The translations under genes were made by a program, and so were the position numbers. Positions 1 through 9,550 of a DNA stretch of 64,000 nt are shown piece after piece (within the stretch, counting starts at the first letter, position 1; each line of letters opens with the position of its first letter). Origin of the DNA: Yinghuangia seranimata (lineage in GTDB: Bacteria; Actinomycetota; Actinomycetes; Streptomycetales; Streptomycetaceae); the NCBI RefSeq assembly GCF_029953285.1, contig NZ_JASAOI010000007.1:62001-126000 (forward strand), read 5' to 3'. Below the pieces are notes generated by a model, which worked only from the letters and a program-made list of their open reading frames with translations, was not told the DNA's origin and did no database searches.

Positions 1-1
1 G

Positions 2-1888
2 TTGATGGGGGCGTCGCTGCACGCCGCCCTGCGGTTCGCGTACCGGCTGGAGCTGTCGGACCTGGAGGCGCCGCTGTTGGAGATGATGCGGACCGGGATG
101 ACGGACCAGGCGATCTGGTGGACCGGCGGCGTGTACGAGGGGATGAAGAACAGCGGCGAGCCGATCCTGACGGTGCCCGAGGTGATCACGTCGCTGCCGA
201 CGGAGCGCCCGTACACGTTCGCGGACTTGGAGCGGGACGCACCGGCGATGATCGCGGACTACCTGCGTCGGCCGAACGTGGCGGTGAACGACCGTGAGTC
301 CCTCGCGTTCGGCGGCGAGGTCGACAGCCCTGCCTTCATTGAGGGCATGTGCGCATCCGGGACCGGATCCGGGGCGTTCTGGCGCCCCGGCGGCTCCGGG
401 CTCACGCTCGCCGCCCCCGACGCCGCTGCGGGCACCGACAACGCCGGCGACCTGGAGGGCACAACGGCGCCTACGCCCCCGCCGCCTTTCCGGGCCCGCC
501 TGGAGGCCGTGAGTTTCCGCGTCCTGCGGGAGTGCGGCGACCAGTGGAACACCGCCGACGACATCTACTGGACCGGGTCCGCGGGCAGCGACCAGCAGGC
601 CGGCTCCATTTGGCGCTCGAACGAGTTCTCGCCGGCGAAGGAAGGGCAGACCTACCCGTTCCACGGCAACAACGTCGTCGCCGACCTTTCCGTGGGCAGC
701 CGGTTGGGCCTGTCGCTGCACTGCTGGGAGGCCGACCAGTCCAACGCCGAGTGGTACGACGCCCTGACGGCGCGCCTGAACTGGCTCTGCGACGAGATCT
801 TCAGCAACCCCGGTTTCCAGATCGGCAGCAACCTGCCGGGCGGAGAGGTCGCCGGGTGGATCGCCGACATCACGCAGCTCTTCGCGTTCATGCTGGAGCG
901 GTTCCGCAACAATGACGACCTGTCCGCCGCCCGCGGCGTCGTGCTCGACCGCTACGACCTGGCGATCTTGGCGCAACGCCGCGATCCGATGGTGTGGCAC
1001 TTCAACGGCGACGGCCATCATGCCCTCACAGTCCGCTACGCCGGCGACCAGGTGCCCTTCCACCCCGGCACGCTGGAATACGTCGTGCACGACGGCCGCA
1101 AGTGGTGCGCACCCATCCCTGTGCCGTGGGAGTCCGCGACGCCGCCGGGGCTGGTGGACTACCTCACCGTCCTGCACGCGGTGTTCCTCCGGCCCAGTGA
1201 CAATGCGCTGATGTGGTCGAAGCTGCAGAACCAGGTGTGGACCGAACCGCGCCGAATCCACAACCTCACCGCCGCGGCCGCGCCCGCGATGGTCCAGCAC
1301 GGCCTCAAACTGCGCGTCGTCGTCATCGGCACCGACCAGGCACCCGTCACCGTCACCTACGACGCCGCCTCGGGCTGGAGCCAGCCCCAGCGCCTGGACG
1401 GGCACCGCGCGGACAAGCTCGCACCCGCGCTCGAACACCGCCTGGGCCGCGTCTACCTGACGTATGTGGCCGACGGCGGCACCAAGTTGCGGCACACCGA
1501 ACTCGCCGACGGCACCTGGTCCAGCCCGGAAAGCTGGCCGGTCGACGTCGCCGACCCCGCCTCGCTGGAGTTCACCGGTTCGACCCTGCTGCGAGCGCAC
1601 CGCGGCCGCGAGGACTCCCGCTTCCACCTCTACGCCCGCGGCACCAACGGCGCTTGGCAGCCGCGCGGAAGCCTGGGCGGCTGGGAGCTCAAGGCCGGCC
1701 CCACCCTTGTCAACCACACCGGCGGGCTGTGGGCGATCCTGCGCGGTGCGAACGGCCGTCTCTACACCGCCCAGTACGACGGCTCCGCGTGGAACACCCC
1801 GCAGGAAGTCCCCGGCAACGCCCTGCCCATCCGCGAATCGGCCGCGTCCGCCCCCGGAGGCAAGCTGTACGTGATGTACCACCGCTGA
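2..1888 (+). CDS. Large protein with C-terminal propeller-like repeats (5'-partial)
   Basis: The frame is open to the left edge, so the true N-terminus may lie outside the window; 628 residues are visible. The middle part (about residues 165-345) holds a domain with a DDIYW-type acidic/aromatic motif, a FHGNN segment and a predicted helical stretch. From about residue 390 to the end there are irregular 45-50 residue repeats with WSKLQNQVW, ASGWSQPQRL, DGTWSSPESW and GSAWNTPQEV, the Trp/Pro spacing typical of sialidase-like or PLL-lectin beta-propellers. No signal peptide is visible, but the start is missing. A carbohydrate-binding or surface role is possible only by analogy with the fold. I do not recognise the family and give no enzymatic function. 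Confidence 0.6.
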   Translation: MMGASLHAALRFAYRLELSDLEAPLLEMMRTGMTDQAIWWTGGVYEGMKNSGEPILTVPEVITSLPTERPYTFADLERDAPAMIADYLRRPNVAVNDRESLAFGGEVDSPAFIEGMCASGTGSGAFWRPGGSGLTLAAPDAAAGTDNAGDLEGTTAPTPPPPFRARLEAVSFRVLRECGDQWNTADDIYWTGSAGSDQQAGSIWRSNEFSPAKEGQTYPFHGNNVVADLSVGSRLGLSLHCWEADQSNAEWYDALTARLNWLCDEIFSNPGFQIGSNLPGGEVAGWIADITQLFAFMLERFRNNDDLSAARGVVLDRYDLAILAQRRDPMVWHFNGDGHHALTVRYAGDQVPFHPGTLEYVVHDGRKWCAPIPVPWESATPPGLVDYLTVLHAVFLRPSDNALMWSKLQNQVWTEPRRIHNLTAAAAPAMVQHGLKLRVVVIGTDQAPVTVTYDAASGWSQPQRLDGHRADKLAPALEHRLGRVYLTYVADGGTKLRHTELADGTWSSPESWPVDVADPASLEFTGSTLLRAHRGREDSRFHLYARGTNGAWQPRGSLGGWELKAGPTLVNHTGGLWAILRGANGRLYTAQYDGSAWNTPQEVPGNALPIRESAASAPGGKLYVMYHR

Positions 1889-2400
1889 CTCGGGCCCTTT
1901 GCCGTCCGCGTGCTTGAACCCGGGCCGGCTTGCCGAGTTGCGCTCGTGGTTATCAGGGCCTTGTAGGTGCGACGCCGGGGCGGTGCGCCCGCCCCGGCGT
2001 CGACGCCAGACACGTCGTCCGGTGCGCGTGAGCATGGGCCCCACCGCGTCACGGTGTGCGCGGTTGGCGTCGCCGTGATCCTGCCCGGAAAGCAGCGGCA
2101 GTCGGCCGCCCCGGTGATCAGCCCGACCGTTGGTGCGGTTCCGCGACGAGCAGTGACGGCCTCCGCAGCGCCGACTTCGACTGGATGGCGGTCGTTGGGG
2201 CCGGGCAACGGCTCGGGGTACGCCCGAAGTTCGCCGGAGGTCGGCGGGGCGATCCACTCCGGTGCGATATTGCGTTGCGTTGACGATCGTCATGCTGAAA
2301 CCATTCAGCGCGGCTGGGCGCGTACTCCCAGCCGGACTGCCGAGCCGACGTCGTCGGCGGTCGGCCGAGTCGGCGCCACGATCACGAAGAAGGGCCTGCC
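1889..2400. other. Intergenic region without a supported gene
   Basis: About 510 bases separate the repeat protein from the MFS gene. Open frames exist on both strands but have no recognisable protein content or ribosome binding site and look like GC-driven artefacts. The only notable element is the palindrome/promoter-like site at 2280-2308. Confidence 0.5.
2280..2308 (+). promoter_or_regulatory. Candidate promoter with 12-bp palindromic operator
   Basis: TTGACG (2280-2285) resembles a -35 element and overlaps a perfect 12-base palindrome, TGACGATCGTCA (2281-2292). A weak -10 candidate (ATTCAG) follows after 17 bases. The site is about 110 bases upstream of the MFS/Eis operon, so a dimeric repressor could cover the -35 box. 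No regulator gene lies next to it. Confidence 0.35.
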
Positions 2401-3606
2401 ATGTCCGCTGCGCCGTATCGACAGGTGCTGGCCGTCCCCGGTGCGGGCACGTTGCTGCTGCTCACCCTTGCCGTCAGGATCCCGGTCACCGCGGGCGGCG
2501 TCACCGTGCTTCTGCACGTGGTCGACAGCCTCCACCGCGGGTACTTCGACGCGGGCCTCGTCGGCACCGCCGCGGCCGTCGGCACGGCCGTCGGCGCCCC
2601 GCAGGCGGGCCGGTTCATCGACCGGCTCGGGCTCCGTCCGGTGGTCGCGGCGACCACCGCGGTCGGATTCCTGACCTGGACGGCAGCGCCGTTCCTCCCC
2701 TATCCCCTGCTCCTGCTCGGCGCCCTGGTCAGCGGCCTGTTCAGTCCGCCCGTCTTCGCGGTCCGCCAATGCCTCGCCGCGGTCATGCCGAGCGACCTCC
2801 GCCACACGGCCTTCACCCTCGACACCATGGGCGTCGAACTCTCCTTCATGATCGGCCCGACACTCGCCGTCGCCGCGGCCACCGCGCTCGGCACCACCGC
2901 CACCATGATCGGGATCGGCGCCGCCCTCGGCGCCTCCGGAATCGCGCTCATCCGGCTCAACCCCACGACCCGCACGGCACAATCCGGCGATGCGGCGGCG
3001 CACGTGCCGCGCCGCCAATGGCTCACCGCCCGCCTGGTCGCCCTGTACATCGCGACCTGCGGCACGTCGTTCGTCGCGAACGGAGTGGGGCTGGGACAGA
3101 TCGCGGTCCTCAAGGAGCAGGACGCCCAGCTGTGGATCGGCCTGGTCGGCACCGCGTGGTGCCTCTACTCCGTGACCGGTGGATTCATCTACGGCAGCCT
3201 GCCCAAGGACCGCGTCTCCCCGCTGTTGCTGATCGGGCTGTTCAGCGCGCTGACGATCCCGCTGGCACTGCTCCCCACGCCGTGGCCCTGGCTCATCCTC
3301 GCGCTGCTCCCGACCGGCCTGCTCTGCACACCCGCATTCGCCTCGATCGTCGACGCGGTCAGCGCACTCGCCCCCCAGGCCTCGCGCGGCGAGGCCATGG
3401 GCCTGCAGATGAGCGCCTTCACCCTCGGCGGGGCCGCCTCCGGCCCGGTCCTCGGCTCGACCATCGACCACCACGGCCCCGGCTGGGCGTTCGCCGCCAC
3501 CGGTGCCATCGGCCTCGCCCTCGTCCTCCCGCTGGCCCTGCACACCTACCGCAACGTCAACGGCCCCGCCACATCACAGCCCTCCTTCCAAGAAAGCCGA
3601 CCATGA
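2401..3606 (+). CDS. MFS family transporter
   Basis: A 401-residue polytopic membrane protein with about 12 hydrophobic segments in two halves, the normal size for the major facilitator superfamily. The loop between TM2 and TM3 has a motif-A-like sequence, GRFIDRLGLRP, near residues 70-80. The substrate cannot be read from the sequence; small-molecule or drug export is most likely. The ATG at 2401 begins directly at the hydrophobic N-terminus. The stop overlaps the next gene's start (ATGA at 3603-3606), so the two genes are translationally coupled, and a shared role in resistance or export of a modified compound is plausible. Confidence 0.85.
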   Translation: MSAAPYRQVLAVPGAGTLLLLTLAVRIPVTAGGVTVLLHVVDSLHRGYFDAGLVGTAAAVGTAVGAPQAGRFIDRLGLRPVVAATTAVGFLTWTAAPFLPYPLLLLGALVSGLFSPPVFAVRQCLAAVMPSDLRHTAFTLDTMGVELSFMIGPTLAVAAATALGTTATMIGIGAALGASGIALIRLNPTTRTAQSGDAAAHVPRRQWLTARLVALYIATCGTSFVANGVGLGQIAVLKEQDAQLWIGLVGTAWCLYSVTGGFIYGSLPKDRVSPLLLIGLFSALTIPLALLPTPWPWLILALLPTGLLCTPAFASIVDAVSALAPQASRGEAMGLQMSAFTLGGAASGPVLGSTIDHHGPGWAFAATGAIGLALVLPLALHTYRNVNGPATSQPSFQESRP

Positions 3607-4898
3607 CGTCACGACCGAGCCGACACGTCGCCTGCAACCGCCCGAACCCGCCCGCCTCCGCCTCTTCCGGCATCACCGTGCGTTCCGCCGAGTCGGACTC
3701 ATGGGACGCGTGGGACGCGGTCATCCAACACGCCTTCGGTGAGGGCTGGTCCCCCGAATCGCGCGCCGCCTGGGACTCCCTGCGGGAGCCGGACCGTTGC
3801 CTCAGCGCCTATCTCGGCACCGAACTCGTCGGCACCGCCGGCGCCTACTCGTTCTCGATGACCGTGCCCGGCGGTGCCGCGCAGCCGGTGGCCGGGGTGA
3901 CCGCCGTCGCGGTCGCACCGACCGCCCGCCGACGCGGCGTCATGCGCGCAATGATGCGCCACCAACTGCACGAACTCCACGAGCACGGACGCGAGCCACT
4001 CGCCGCACTGACCGCCTCCCAGCCGCAGATCTACGGCCGCTTCGGGTACGGCCTGGCCACCTGGCGCATGCAACTGCGCGCCCGCACCGGCCCCGGCGCC
4101 CTGCCGGCGGCGCCGGCGGCCGCCGCGGACGTGCGCATGCGGCTCGCCGACCCGGCCGAGGCCTTGCCCGCGTGCCGCACGGTGTACGACGAACTCCTGC
4201 CCAGCCGACCGGGGTTGATGGCCCGCAACGACCTGTGGGCGCAGCGGCAGCTGCACGACCCGCCCGCCGAGCGCGGCGGCGCGTCGCCGCTGCGCTGCGT
4301 CCTGGCCGAGGCCGACGGCCAGGTGCGCGGATACGCCTACTACGCGACGAAGCCCGAATGGGGCCAGGAGGGCCCGCACGGCCGAACCGTCGTCCGCGAG
4401 GTCCACGCGCTCGACCCGGTCACCCGACTCGCCCTGTGGCGCTACCTGTTCGACCTCGACCTGATGTCGCATCTGGAGGTCAACGGGCTTGCGCCCGACG
4501 ACCCGCTGCTGCACCAACTCACCGACGTACGCGCAGCCAAGCCGTCCTTCATGGACGGGATGTACCTGCGCCTGGTCGACGCGGGCCGCGCGCTGGCCGC
4601 GCGCACCTACGCGGTGCCGGTCGACCTGGTGCTCGATGTCCATGACGCCTTCTGCCCGTGGAACACCGGCCGTTGGCGACTCACCGGCGACGAGCACGGA
4701 GCGCGCTGCGAACGCACCACCGCCGCCGCCGATGTGGCGCTGGGGGCAACGGAGTTGGGTTCGCTGTACCTCGGCGGCATGTCCGCGGCCTCCCTCGAAG
4801 GCGCAGCCCGGGTCATCGGCCTCAGACCTGGAGCGGTGGCCCGACTGGGCACCGCGTTCGCGCACGAGCCGCTGCCGCTGATGGCGTTCGGTTTCTGA
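3603..4898 (+). CDS. Eis-type GNAT N-acetyltransferase
   Basis: A 431-residue protein of the enhanced-intracellular-survival family: an N-terminal GNAT domain, a second GNAT-like region and a C-terminal sterol-carrier-like domain. The acetyl-CoA motif reads VTAVAVAPTARRRGVMRAMM around residues 99-118, with the R-R-x-G-V loop. The chain ends in LPLMAFGF; in Eis proteins the C-terminal carboxylate acts as general base, and this end is intact. Eis enzymes acetylate amines including aminoglycosides; the substrate here is unknown. The ATG at 3603 overlaps the MFS stop by 4 bases, and a longer upstream frame has no sensible protein content. Confidence 0.85.
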   Translation: MTSRPSRHVACNRPNPPASASSGITVRSAESDSWDAWDAVIQHAFGEGWSPESRAAWDSLREPDRCLSAYLGTELVGTAGAYSFSMTVPGGAAQPVAGVTAVAVAPTARRRGVMRAMMRHQLHELHEHGREPLAALTASQPQIYGRFGYGLATWRMQLRARTGPGALPAAPAAAADVRMRLADPAEALPACRTVYDELLPSRPGLMARNDLWAQRQLHDPPAERGGASPLRCVLAEADGQVRGYAYYATKPEWGQEGPHGRTVVREVHALDPVTRLALWRYLFDLDLMSHLEVNGLAPDDPLLHQLTDVRAAKPSFMDGMYLRLVDAGRALAARTYAVPVDLVLDVHDAFCPWNTGRWRLTGDEHGARCERTTAAADVALGATELGSLYLGGMSAASLEGAARVIGLRPGAVARLGTAFAHEPLPLMAFGF

Positions 4899-5021
4899 TG
4901 GTCTGCACGTCGACGGGCGGACCGAGACAGTGCGTTCGAGCGGGCAATGCTCGCGACTCGTGGATCCGCTGGAGGAATGTCAGTTGCCAAGCCCGCACCG
5001 CAGGTCGAACGATGACACCTT

Positions 5022-5810
5022 GTGACGACCTCAGGAGAGCAGTCCCTGCCCGGTGCCGCCAGGCCGGTTGCACTGGTGACCGGAGTCGGCCGCTCCGTCG
5101 GGATCGGTGCGGGCATCGCCCGCCGACTGGCCCAGGCAGGCTGGAACATCGCCTTCACGTACTGGACGCCATATGACGCGCGGATGGCCTGGGGCGTCGA
5201 GCCCGATGCGGCGGACACGGTCGCCAAGACCCTGGCGGAACGAGGCGCCGAGACGGCGGCCGTGGAGGCGGATCTCGCCGACCCGGGCACTCCGGAGCGG
5301 GTCTTCGACGAGGTCGAGCGCCGTCTCGGGGGCGTCACCGCGCTGGTGATGTGCCACTGCGAGTCGGTCGACTCCGGCTTGCTCGACACGACCCTGGAGA
5401 GCTTCGACCGCCACTTCGCGGTGAACGCACGCGCCACGTGGTTGCTGATCCGCGAGTACGGCCGACGCTTCCAAGGGGATCGGGGAGCCGGACGCGTCAT
5501 CGGCCTCACCAGTGACCACACCGTCGGCAACCTGCCCTACGGGGCCAGTAAGGGCGCGCTGGACCGCATCACGCTCGCGGCCGCCCACGAACTCGCCCAC
5601 CTCGGGATCACCGCCAACGTGATCAACCCGGGGCCGGTGGACACCGGGTGGATGTCCGACGAGATCCGCGACCACGTACTGCGACAGACGCCGCTGGGAC
5701 GGCTGGGCAGTCCGCAGGACACCGCTCACCTCGTGGAGTTCCTGTGCTCCCCGCAGGGGCAGTGGGTCAACGGACAACTGTTGAAGAGCAACGGCGGGTT
5801 GGCTGACTGA
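5022..5810 (+). CDS. SDR family oxidoreductase
   Basis: A 262-residue short-chain dehydrogenase/reductase. The nucleotide-binding glycine motif is TGVGRSVGIGAGIA (residues 20-33). The catalytic YGASK (Y183, K187) is present, with S174 in LTSDH and N145. The usual NAG motif is replaced by MCHCES, and the S-to-Y spacing is short, as in SDRs related to FabG-like ketoacyl reductases. It probably acts in the cytosol on a keto or hydroxyl substrate, which cannot be named. The GTG start at 5022 is weakly supported. No neighbour is tightly coupled, so it appears monocistronic. Confidence 0.75.
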   Translation: MTTSGEQSLPGAARPVALVTGVGRSVGIGAGIARRLAQAGWNIAFTYWTPYDARMAWGVEPDAADTVAKTLAERGAETAAVEADLADPGTPERVFDEVERRLGGVTALVMCHCESVDSGLLDTTLESFDRHFAVNARATWLLIREYGRRFQGDRGAGRVIGLTSDHTVGNLPYGASKGALDRITLAAAHELAHLGITANVINPGPVDTGWMSDEIRDHVLRQTPLGRLGSPQDTAHLVEFLCSPQGQWVNGQLLKSNGGLAD

Positions 5811-6103
5811 CCGTCGGCCTTGAGCGGCGGTCCGCGGCGCGCGTGGGCGGAAGCCGGCCACGGGTACACGTCGAGGACGCCGGCATCCGAGGCCGCCAGG
5901 ACGCCGGTGACCGACAGCGGCAACTCTCGAACCCTTCGGACATCGCGAATCTATGGCGGTCGTCACATCGAGAGAACAAACGCTTCGCCGACAGGTCCTC
6001 TGTGGAAGGATCACTGCGTAGCGACTGGCGGCCCGGCATGGAACCGACCATGAGGGAGCGGTCTGCGGGAGTCGGCCGCCTGGGCGCCCGCTGAGGAGCT
6101 GTC

Positions 6104-6901
6104 GTGAACGACTTCTCGGATGTGGACCGCAGCGGGCGCGCCGCGGAACTGGTCGAGCACCTCGATCACGTGGATCGAGCCCTGCGCGCGCCCGGCGGCC
6201 CCAAGGAGCGGCTGCGGGCACACCTGGCCCTCGCGCCGGGCAGCCGGGTCCTGGACCTGGGGTGCGGCGCCGGACACGAGCTGGTGCAGTTGGAGCGCGA
6301 CGGACTGTGCGCGTTCGGCGTGGACGCCAGCGCGACCATGCTGGCCGCGAGTCGGGCCCGTCTGGCGGGCCTGGGACATCCGGCGAGGCTGGTGCGCGCC
6401 GACGCCCAGCACCTGCCTTTCGCAGACCGGCAGTTCGACGGCTGCCGCATCGAACGCGTGCTGCAGCACGTCGCCAGCCCGGCGGCCGTGCTGGCCGGGG
6501 CTCACCGGGTGCTGCGCCCCGGCGGGCTCATCGCAGTGCTGGAGCCGGACTGGGCGTCGCTCACCCTCGTCTCCCAGGACGCGGAGGCGGCACGGGCCGT
6601 CGCCGACGAGGCGGGCGGGCACATCCCCCACCGGGACATCGGGAGGCACCTGCGCAGGCTGCTGGCCGACGCGGGCTTCGTCGACGTGCGCGTCGACGTC
6701 GAGCTCATGGTGTACGGCTCCGTCGAGGACCTGTCCCGCATGGTGTCGTTGGAACACGTCGTGGATCGCGCGTGCGCGGCCGGCCGGATCGAGCACTCCC
6801 GCGGCGTTGCGCTCCTGCGTGAGCAGCGTTCGCTCTCGAAGTCGGGGGCCTTCCACGCCACGATCCACCGCTCGGTTCTCGCGTGGGCCCGCCGCCCCTG
6901 A
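6104..6901 (+). CDS. Class I SAM-dependent methyltransferase
   Basis: A 265-residue UbiE/Methyltransf_11-like enzyme. Motif I is DLGCGAG (residues 51-57), followed by the acidic GVDAS strand end and the RADAQHLPFAD motif II region, then LRPGGLIAVLEPDW. Start GTG at 6104 follows AGGAGCTG closely. The substrate is unknown. The region directly behind its stop carries a remnant of another gene. Confidence 0.8.
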   Translation: MNDFSDVDRSGRAAELVEHLDHVDRALRAPGGPKERLRAHLALAPGSRVLDLGCGAGHELVQLERDGLCAFGVDASATMLAASRARLAGLGHPARLVRADAQHLPFADRQFDGCRIERVLQHVASPAAVLAGAHRVLRPGGLIAVLEPDWASLTLVSQDAEAARAVADEAGGHIPHRDIGRHLRRLLADAGFVDVRVDVELMVYGSVEDLSRMVSLEHVVDRACAAGRIEHSRGVALLREQRSLSKSGAFHATIHRSVLAWARRP

Positions 6902-7055
6902 GCCTGCCAAGATCAAGGTCCCGTCCATCGTCGTCAACGCCGACGCCGACGCCGGCGTCTACCCGGGCGACGCGGACGGCATCTTCGACGGCGTCGCCGG
7001 CGACGACAAGCAGCGCCTCGACCTCGCCGGCGACCGGTTCCCGGCGGCCCGGTAG
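6900..7055 (+). pseudogene. C-terminal remnant of an alpha/beta-hydrolase
   Basis: The frame after the methyltransferase stop encodes about 50 residues (KVPSIVVNADAD...VYPGDADGIFD...KQRLDLAGDRF) that read like the last strand and helix of an alpha/beta-hydrolase, where the nucleophile-supporting Asp and the catalytic His normally sit. The expected GDH is GDR here. There is no N-terminal part, no start and no ribosome binding site. I interpret it as decayed sequence; it is too short to be certain. Confidence 0.4.
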
Positions 7056-7111
7056 CCGCGCCGACGGCCCAGGCGTGTAGTGGGTGCGACCCCCCTGGGT
7101 AGCGGCCGTGC

Positions 7112-7921
7112 ATGAGTGATGCGAAGGCGTCGGCGCCTGGGCTGGTGCTGGTTACCGGGGCGTCCAGCGGGATCGGGTTGGAGCTGGCGGCCGAGTTCGC
7201 CGCGCGGGACTGGGACCTCGTGGTGTGCGCCGAGGACGCGGAGATCGAGCGGGCCGCGGAACAGCTGGCCGCGCTGGGCGGCGGGCGGGTCACGGCGGTG
7301 CGGCAGGACCTGCGCGGTTACGACGGCGTCGAACGGCTCTGGGCCGCCGCCTGTGAGGACGGCCGGTCGCCGACGGTCGCGGTGTTGAACGCCGGGGTGG
7401 GCCGCGGCGGGCCGTTCGTCGAGAACGACCTGCGGGACGAACTCGACGTCATCGCGCTCAACTGCGCCTCCACCGTGCACCTCGCCAAGCGGGTGCTCGC
7501 CGAGATGAAGCGCCGAGGCGAGGGAAAGGTGCTGGTCACCTCCTCCGCCACCGCGACCATGCCTGGCGCGTTCGAAGCCGTTTACACCGCCTCGACGTCG
7601 TTCGTGCAGTCGTTCGCGCTCGCGGTCCGCAACGAGCTCAAGGGCACCGGGGTCACCGTCACCTTGCTGATGCCCGGCGCGACCGACACGGAGTTCTTCG
7701 AGCGCGCCGACATGCTCGACACGCCCGTCGGCCACGGGCGGAAAGACGATCCCGCCGAAGTCGCCCGGCAGGGCTACGAGGCGCTCATGGACGGCATGGA
7801 GCGGGTCGTCGCCGGATCGCTGAGAGTGAAGGCGCAGTCCGCCGCCGCGTCCGTGCTTCCGGACAGCGTCAAGGCGCACATGCACCGGCGGCTGGCCGAG
7901 CCGGACTCGGACAAGGGCTGA
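7112..7921 (+). CDS. SDR family protein lacking the catalytic lysine
   Basis: A 269-residue classical SDR fold: TGASSGIG (residues 15-22), NAG (103-105), N127 and TSS (153-155) are all present. The active-site tyrosine is Y168, but the +4 position that is Lys in YxxxK is Thr (YTAST). That Lys normally lowers the Tyr pKa and binds the nicotinamide ribose, so the enzyme may be weakly active, inactive or mechanistically altered. The closest-looking family members are DltE/YqjQ-like SDRs. ATG at 7112 is the first start after a GC-rich leader. A USP gene follows 71 bases downstream. Confidence 0.75.
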   Translation: MSDAKASAPGLVLVTGASSGIGLELAAEFAARDWDLVVCAEDAEIERAAEQLAALGGGRVTAVRQDLRGYDGVERLWAAACEDGRSPTVAVLNAGVGRGGPFVENDLRDELDVIALNCASTVHLAKRVLAEMKRRGEGKVLVTSSATATMPGAFEAVYTASTSFVQSFALAVRNELKGTGVTVTLLMPGATDTEFFERADMLDTPVGHGRKDDPAEVARQGYEALMDGMERVVAGSLRVKAQSAAASVLPDSVKAHMHRRLAEPDSDKG

Positions 7922-7992
7922 GACCGATCGGCGCCGTACAGCGTGCCTACGCTGGGGAGAGGACGACGCGAAGCCGCTCCAGGGAGTGCGCC

Positions 7993-8910
7993 ATGACCTC
8001 TGGAACCGCCGCCGCGGCCGGGCAGGTGGTCTGCGGGGTGGACGGGTCGGACGCGGCCCGGCACGCCGTCGACTGGGCCGCTGACGAGGCGGCGCTGCGC
8101 GCGACGGGGCTGGAGCTGCTGCACGCGTGGGAGCCCAAGGCGTTCCAGCGCCACGACTGGTACGGGGAGCTCCTGCACGACGCCGGGGTCGAGGCGCTCC
8201 AGCACTACGCGGAGCGGGCCCGCACCCGGCGGCCCGGGCTCACCGTCACCACGGACATCGTCCACGACAAGGCCGCCGCGGTCCTGGAGGAGGCGTCCAC
8301 CCGGGCCGGGCTGCTGGTGGTCGGACGCCGCGGGCTCGGCGGTTTCACGGGCCTGCTGCTCGGTTCGGTGAGCCGCAAGATGGCCGGCCGCAGCCACTGC
8401 CCGCTGCTGGTCGCGCCCATGGACGAGACCGGCGAGCCCGGGGTGCCGACGGGCGGCGGCTTGGAGGGCCGCATCCTGGTCGGCGTCGCGGACGCCACAT
8501 GTACGCCGGCGCTGCACGCGGCGTTCGAGGAGGCCGAGCTGCGGCACGCTCCGTTGCACGCCGTCCACGCGTGGTCGCTGCCGCCGGTTCCGTCGTTCGG
8601 CATGCAGAGCCTGCCGGTGCCGGCCGACGATAAGGCCTTCACGGCCGCCCAGCGCGACGCGGAGTCGATGCTGAGCCTGGCCGTGGCCCCGTTCCGCGCC
8701 GAGTTCCCGGGCGTCGAGGTGACCGCGGAGGTCGTCCACCGGCCGCCGGTCGGGGCGATCGTCGACCTGTCCGACGGGGCCCGGCTCACCGTCGTCGCCA
8801 CGCACGCTCGCCGCCACGACATCGGCCGCACGATCGGGGACGTCACGTACTCCGCGCTGCACCACGCCCGTTCGGCGGTGCTGATGGTGCCGAGCGGCCC
8901 GCGCGCCTGA
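7993..8910 (+). CDS. Tandem universal stress protein
   Basis: A 305-residue protein with two UspA domains. Domain 1 has the full ATP-binding signature G-2x-G-9x-G-S in VVGRRGLGGFTGLLLGS; domain 2 lacks it (VVATHARRHDIGRTIG). It is very close to the USP at 20597-21505 (shared WEPKAF, HDWYGELLHDAG and TTDIVH segments), so the two are paralogues. Two-domain USPs of this kind belong to the DosR regulon in mycobacteria, but I see no DevR-type palindrome upstream of this copy. ATG 7993 is preceded by AGGGAG. Confidence 0.85.
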   Translation: MTSGTAAAAGQVVCGVDGSDAARHAVDWAADEAALRATGLELLHAWEPKAFQRHDWYGELLHDAGVEALQHYAERARTRRPGLTVTTDIVHDKAAAVLEEASTRAGLLVVGRRGLGGFTGLLLGSVSRKMAGRSHCPLLVAPMDETGEPGVPTGGGLEGRILVGVADATCTPALHAAFEEAELRHAPLHAVHAWSLPPVPSFGMQSLPVPADDKAFTAAQRDAESMLSLAVAPFRAEFPGVEVTAEVVHRPPVGAIVDLSDGARLTVVATHARRHDIGRTIGDVTYSALHHARSAVLMVPSGPRA

Positions 8911-8962
8911 CCGCCGAAGGCCGGATGCGGTTCACCCGGCGGCGGGCGGGTAGCCGCTGCGC

Positions 8963-9493
8963 ATGTATGCAGACGAGTCAGCCGTACGAGGAAGTCCCGC
9001 GCTCCGTAAGCCGATCCACCGCAACACCGGCCTCCGTGCCGCGCGCTGGGCCGCCCTGCCGGTGGCCGCGGCGCTCGCGCTGGGCCTGTCCGCGTGCGGG
9101 GAGGACGGCAACGGGCGGACGCCGGCCGACAAGGCCGCGTCGGCGGCCTCGCAGGCCGCCACGTCCGTGCGGAACGCGCTGGACGACGTCGGCCACAAGT
9201 TCGACGCGATCAAGCACGGCACCGCGGTCCCACGCGACGTCACCGTCGAGTCGACGTCGCATGACGCGGACGGACGCGCCACCGCGTCGCTGTCGGTGAC
9301 GAACACCACCGACAAGCAGGCCGACTTCCTGATCCAGGTCGACTTCCACAACTCCTCCGGCGACCTCGTCGACGCCGTGGTCGTCACGGTCAACGACGCG
9401 GCCCCGGGCTCCAAGGTGAGCGCGACGGCGCGCAGCCACGTCGACATCAAGGGCGACACGACGGCGAAGGTGCCCCGGGCGCTGCGGTACTGA
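8963..9493 (+). CDS. Putative lipoprotein with FxLYD-like domain
   Basis: A 176-residue secreted protein with a long positively charged N-region, a hydrophobic stretch (AALPVAAALALGLSAC) and a lipobox cysteine at residue 45. A short Ala-rich helix follows, and residues 85-176 look like a beta-sandwich (RATASLSVTNTTDKQADFLIQVDF), as in FxLYD domains. It is probably anchored outside the membrane. The start could be internal because the N-region is unusually long. Function unknown. Confidence 0.65.
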   Translation: MYADESAVRGSPALRKPIHRNTGLRAARWAALPVAAALALGLSACGEDGNGRTPADKAASAASQAATSVRNALDDVGHKFDAIKHGTAVPRDVTVESTSHDADGRATASLSVTNTTDKQADFLIQVDFHNSSGDLVDAVVVTVNDAAPGSKVSATARSHVDIKGDTTAKVPRALRY

Positions 9494-9550
9494 CCGACCG
9501 ATGCGGCTCGGCGAATCCGGAGGTGCCGGGTCCGATGCTCTGAACGGCCG

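Noticed and set aside
2262-3602. Upstream extension of the Eis-type acetyltransferase frame
   Set aside because: The extra 447 codons overlap the MFS gene and have shadow-type composition. The ATG at 3603 with the ATGA overlap is the natural start.
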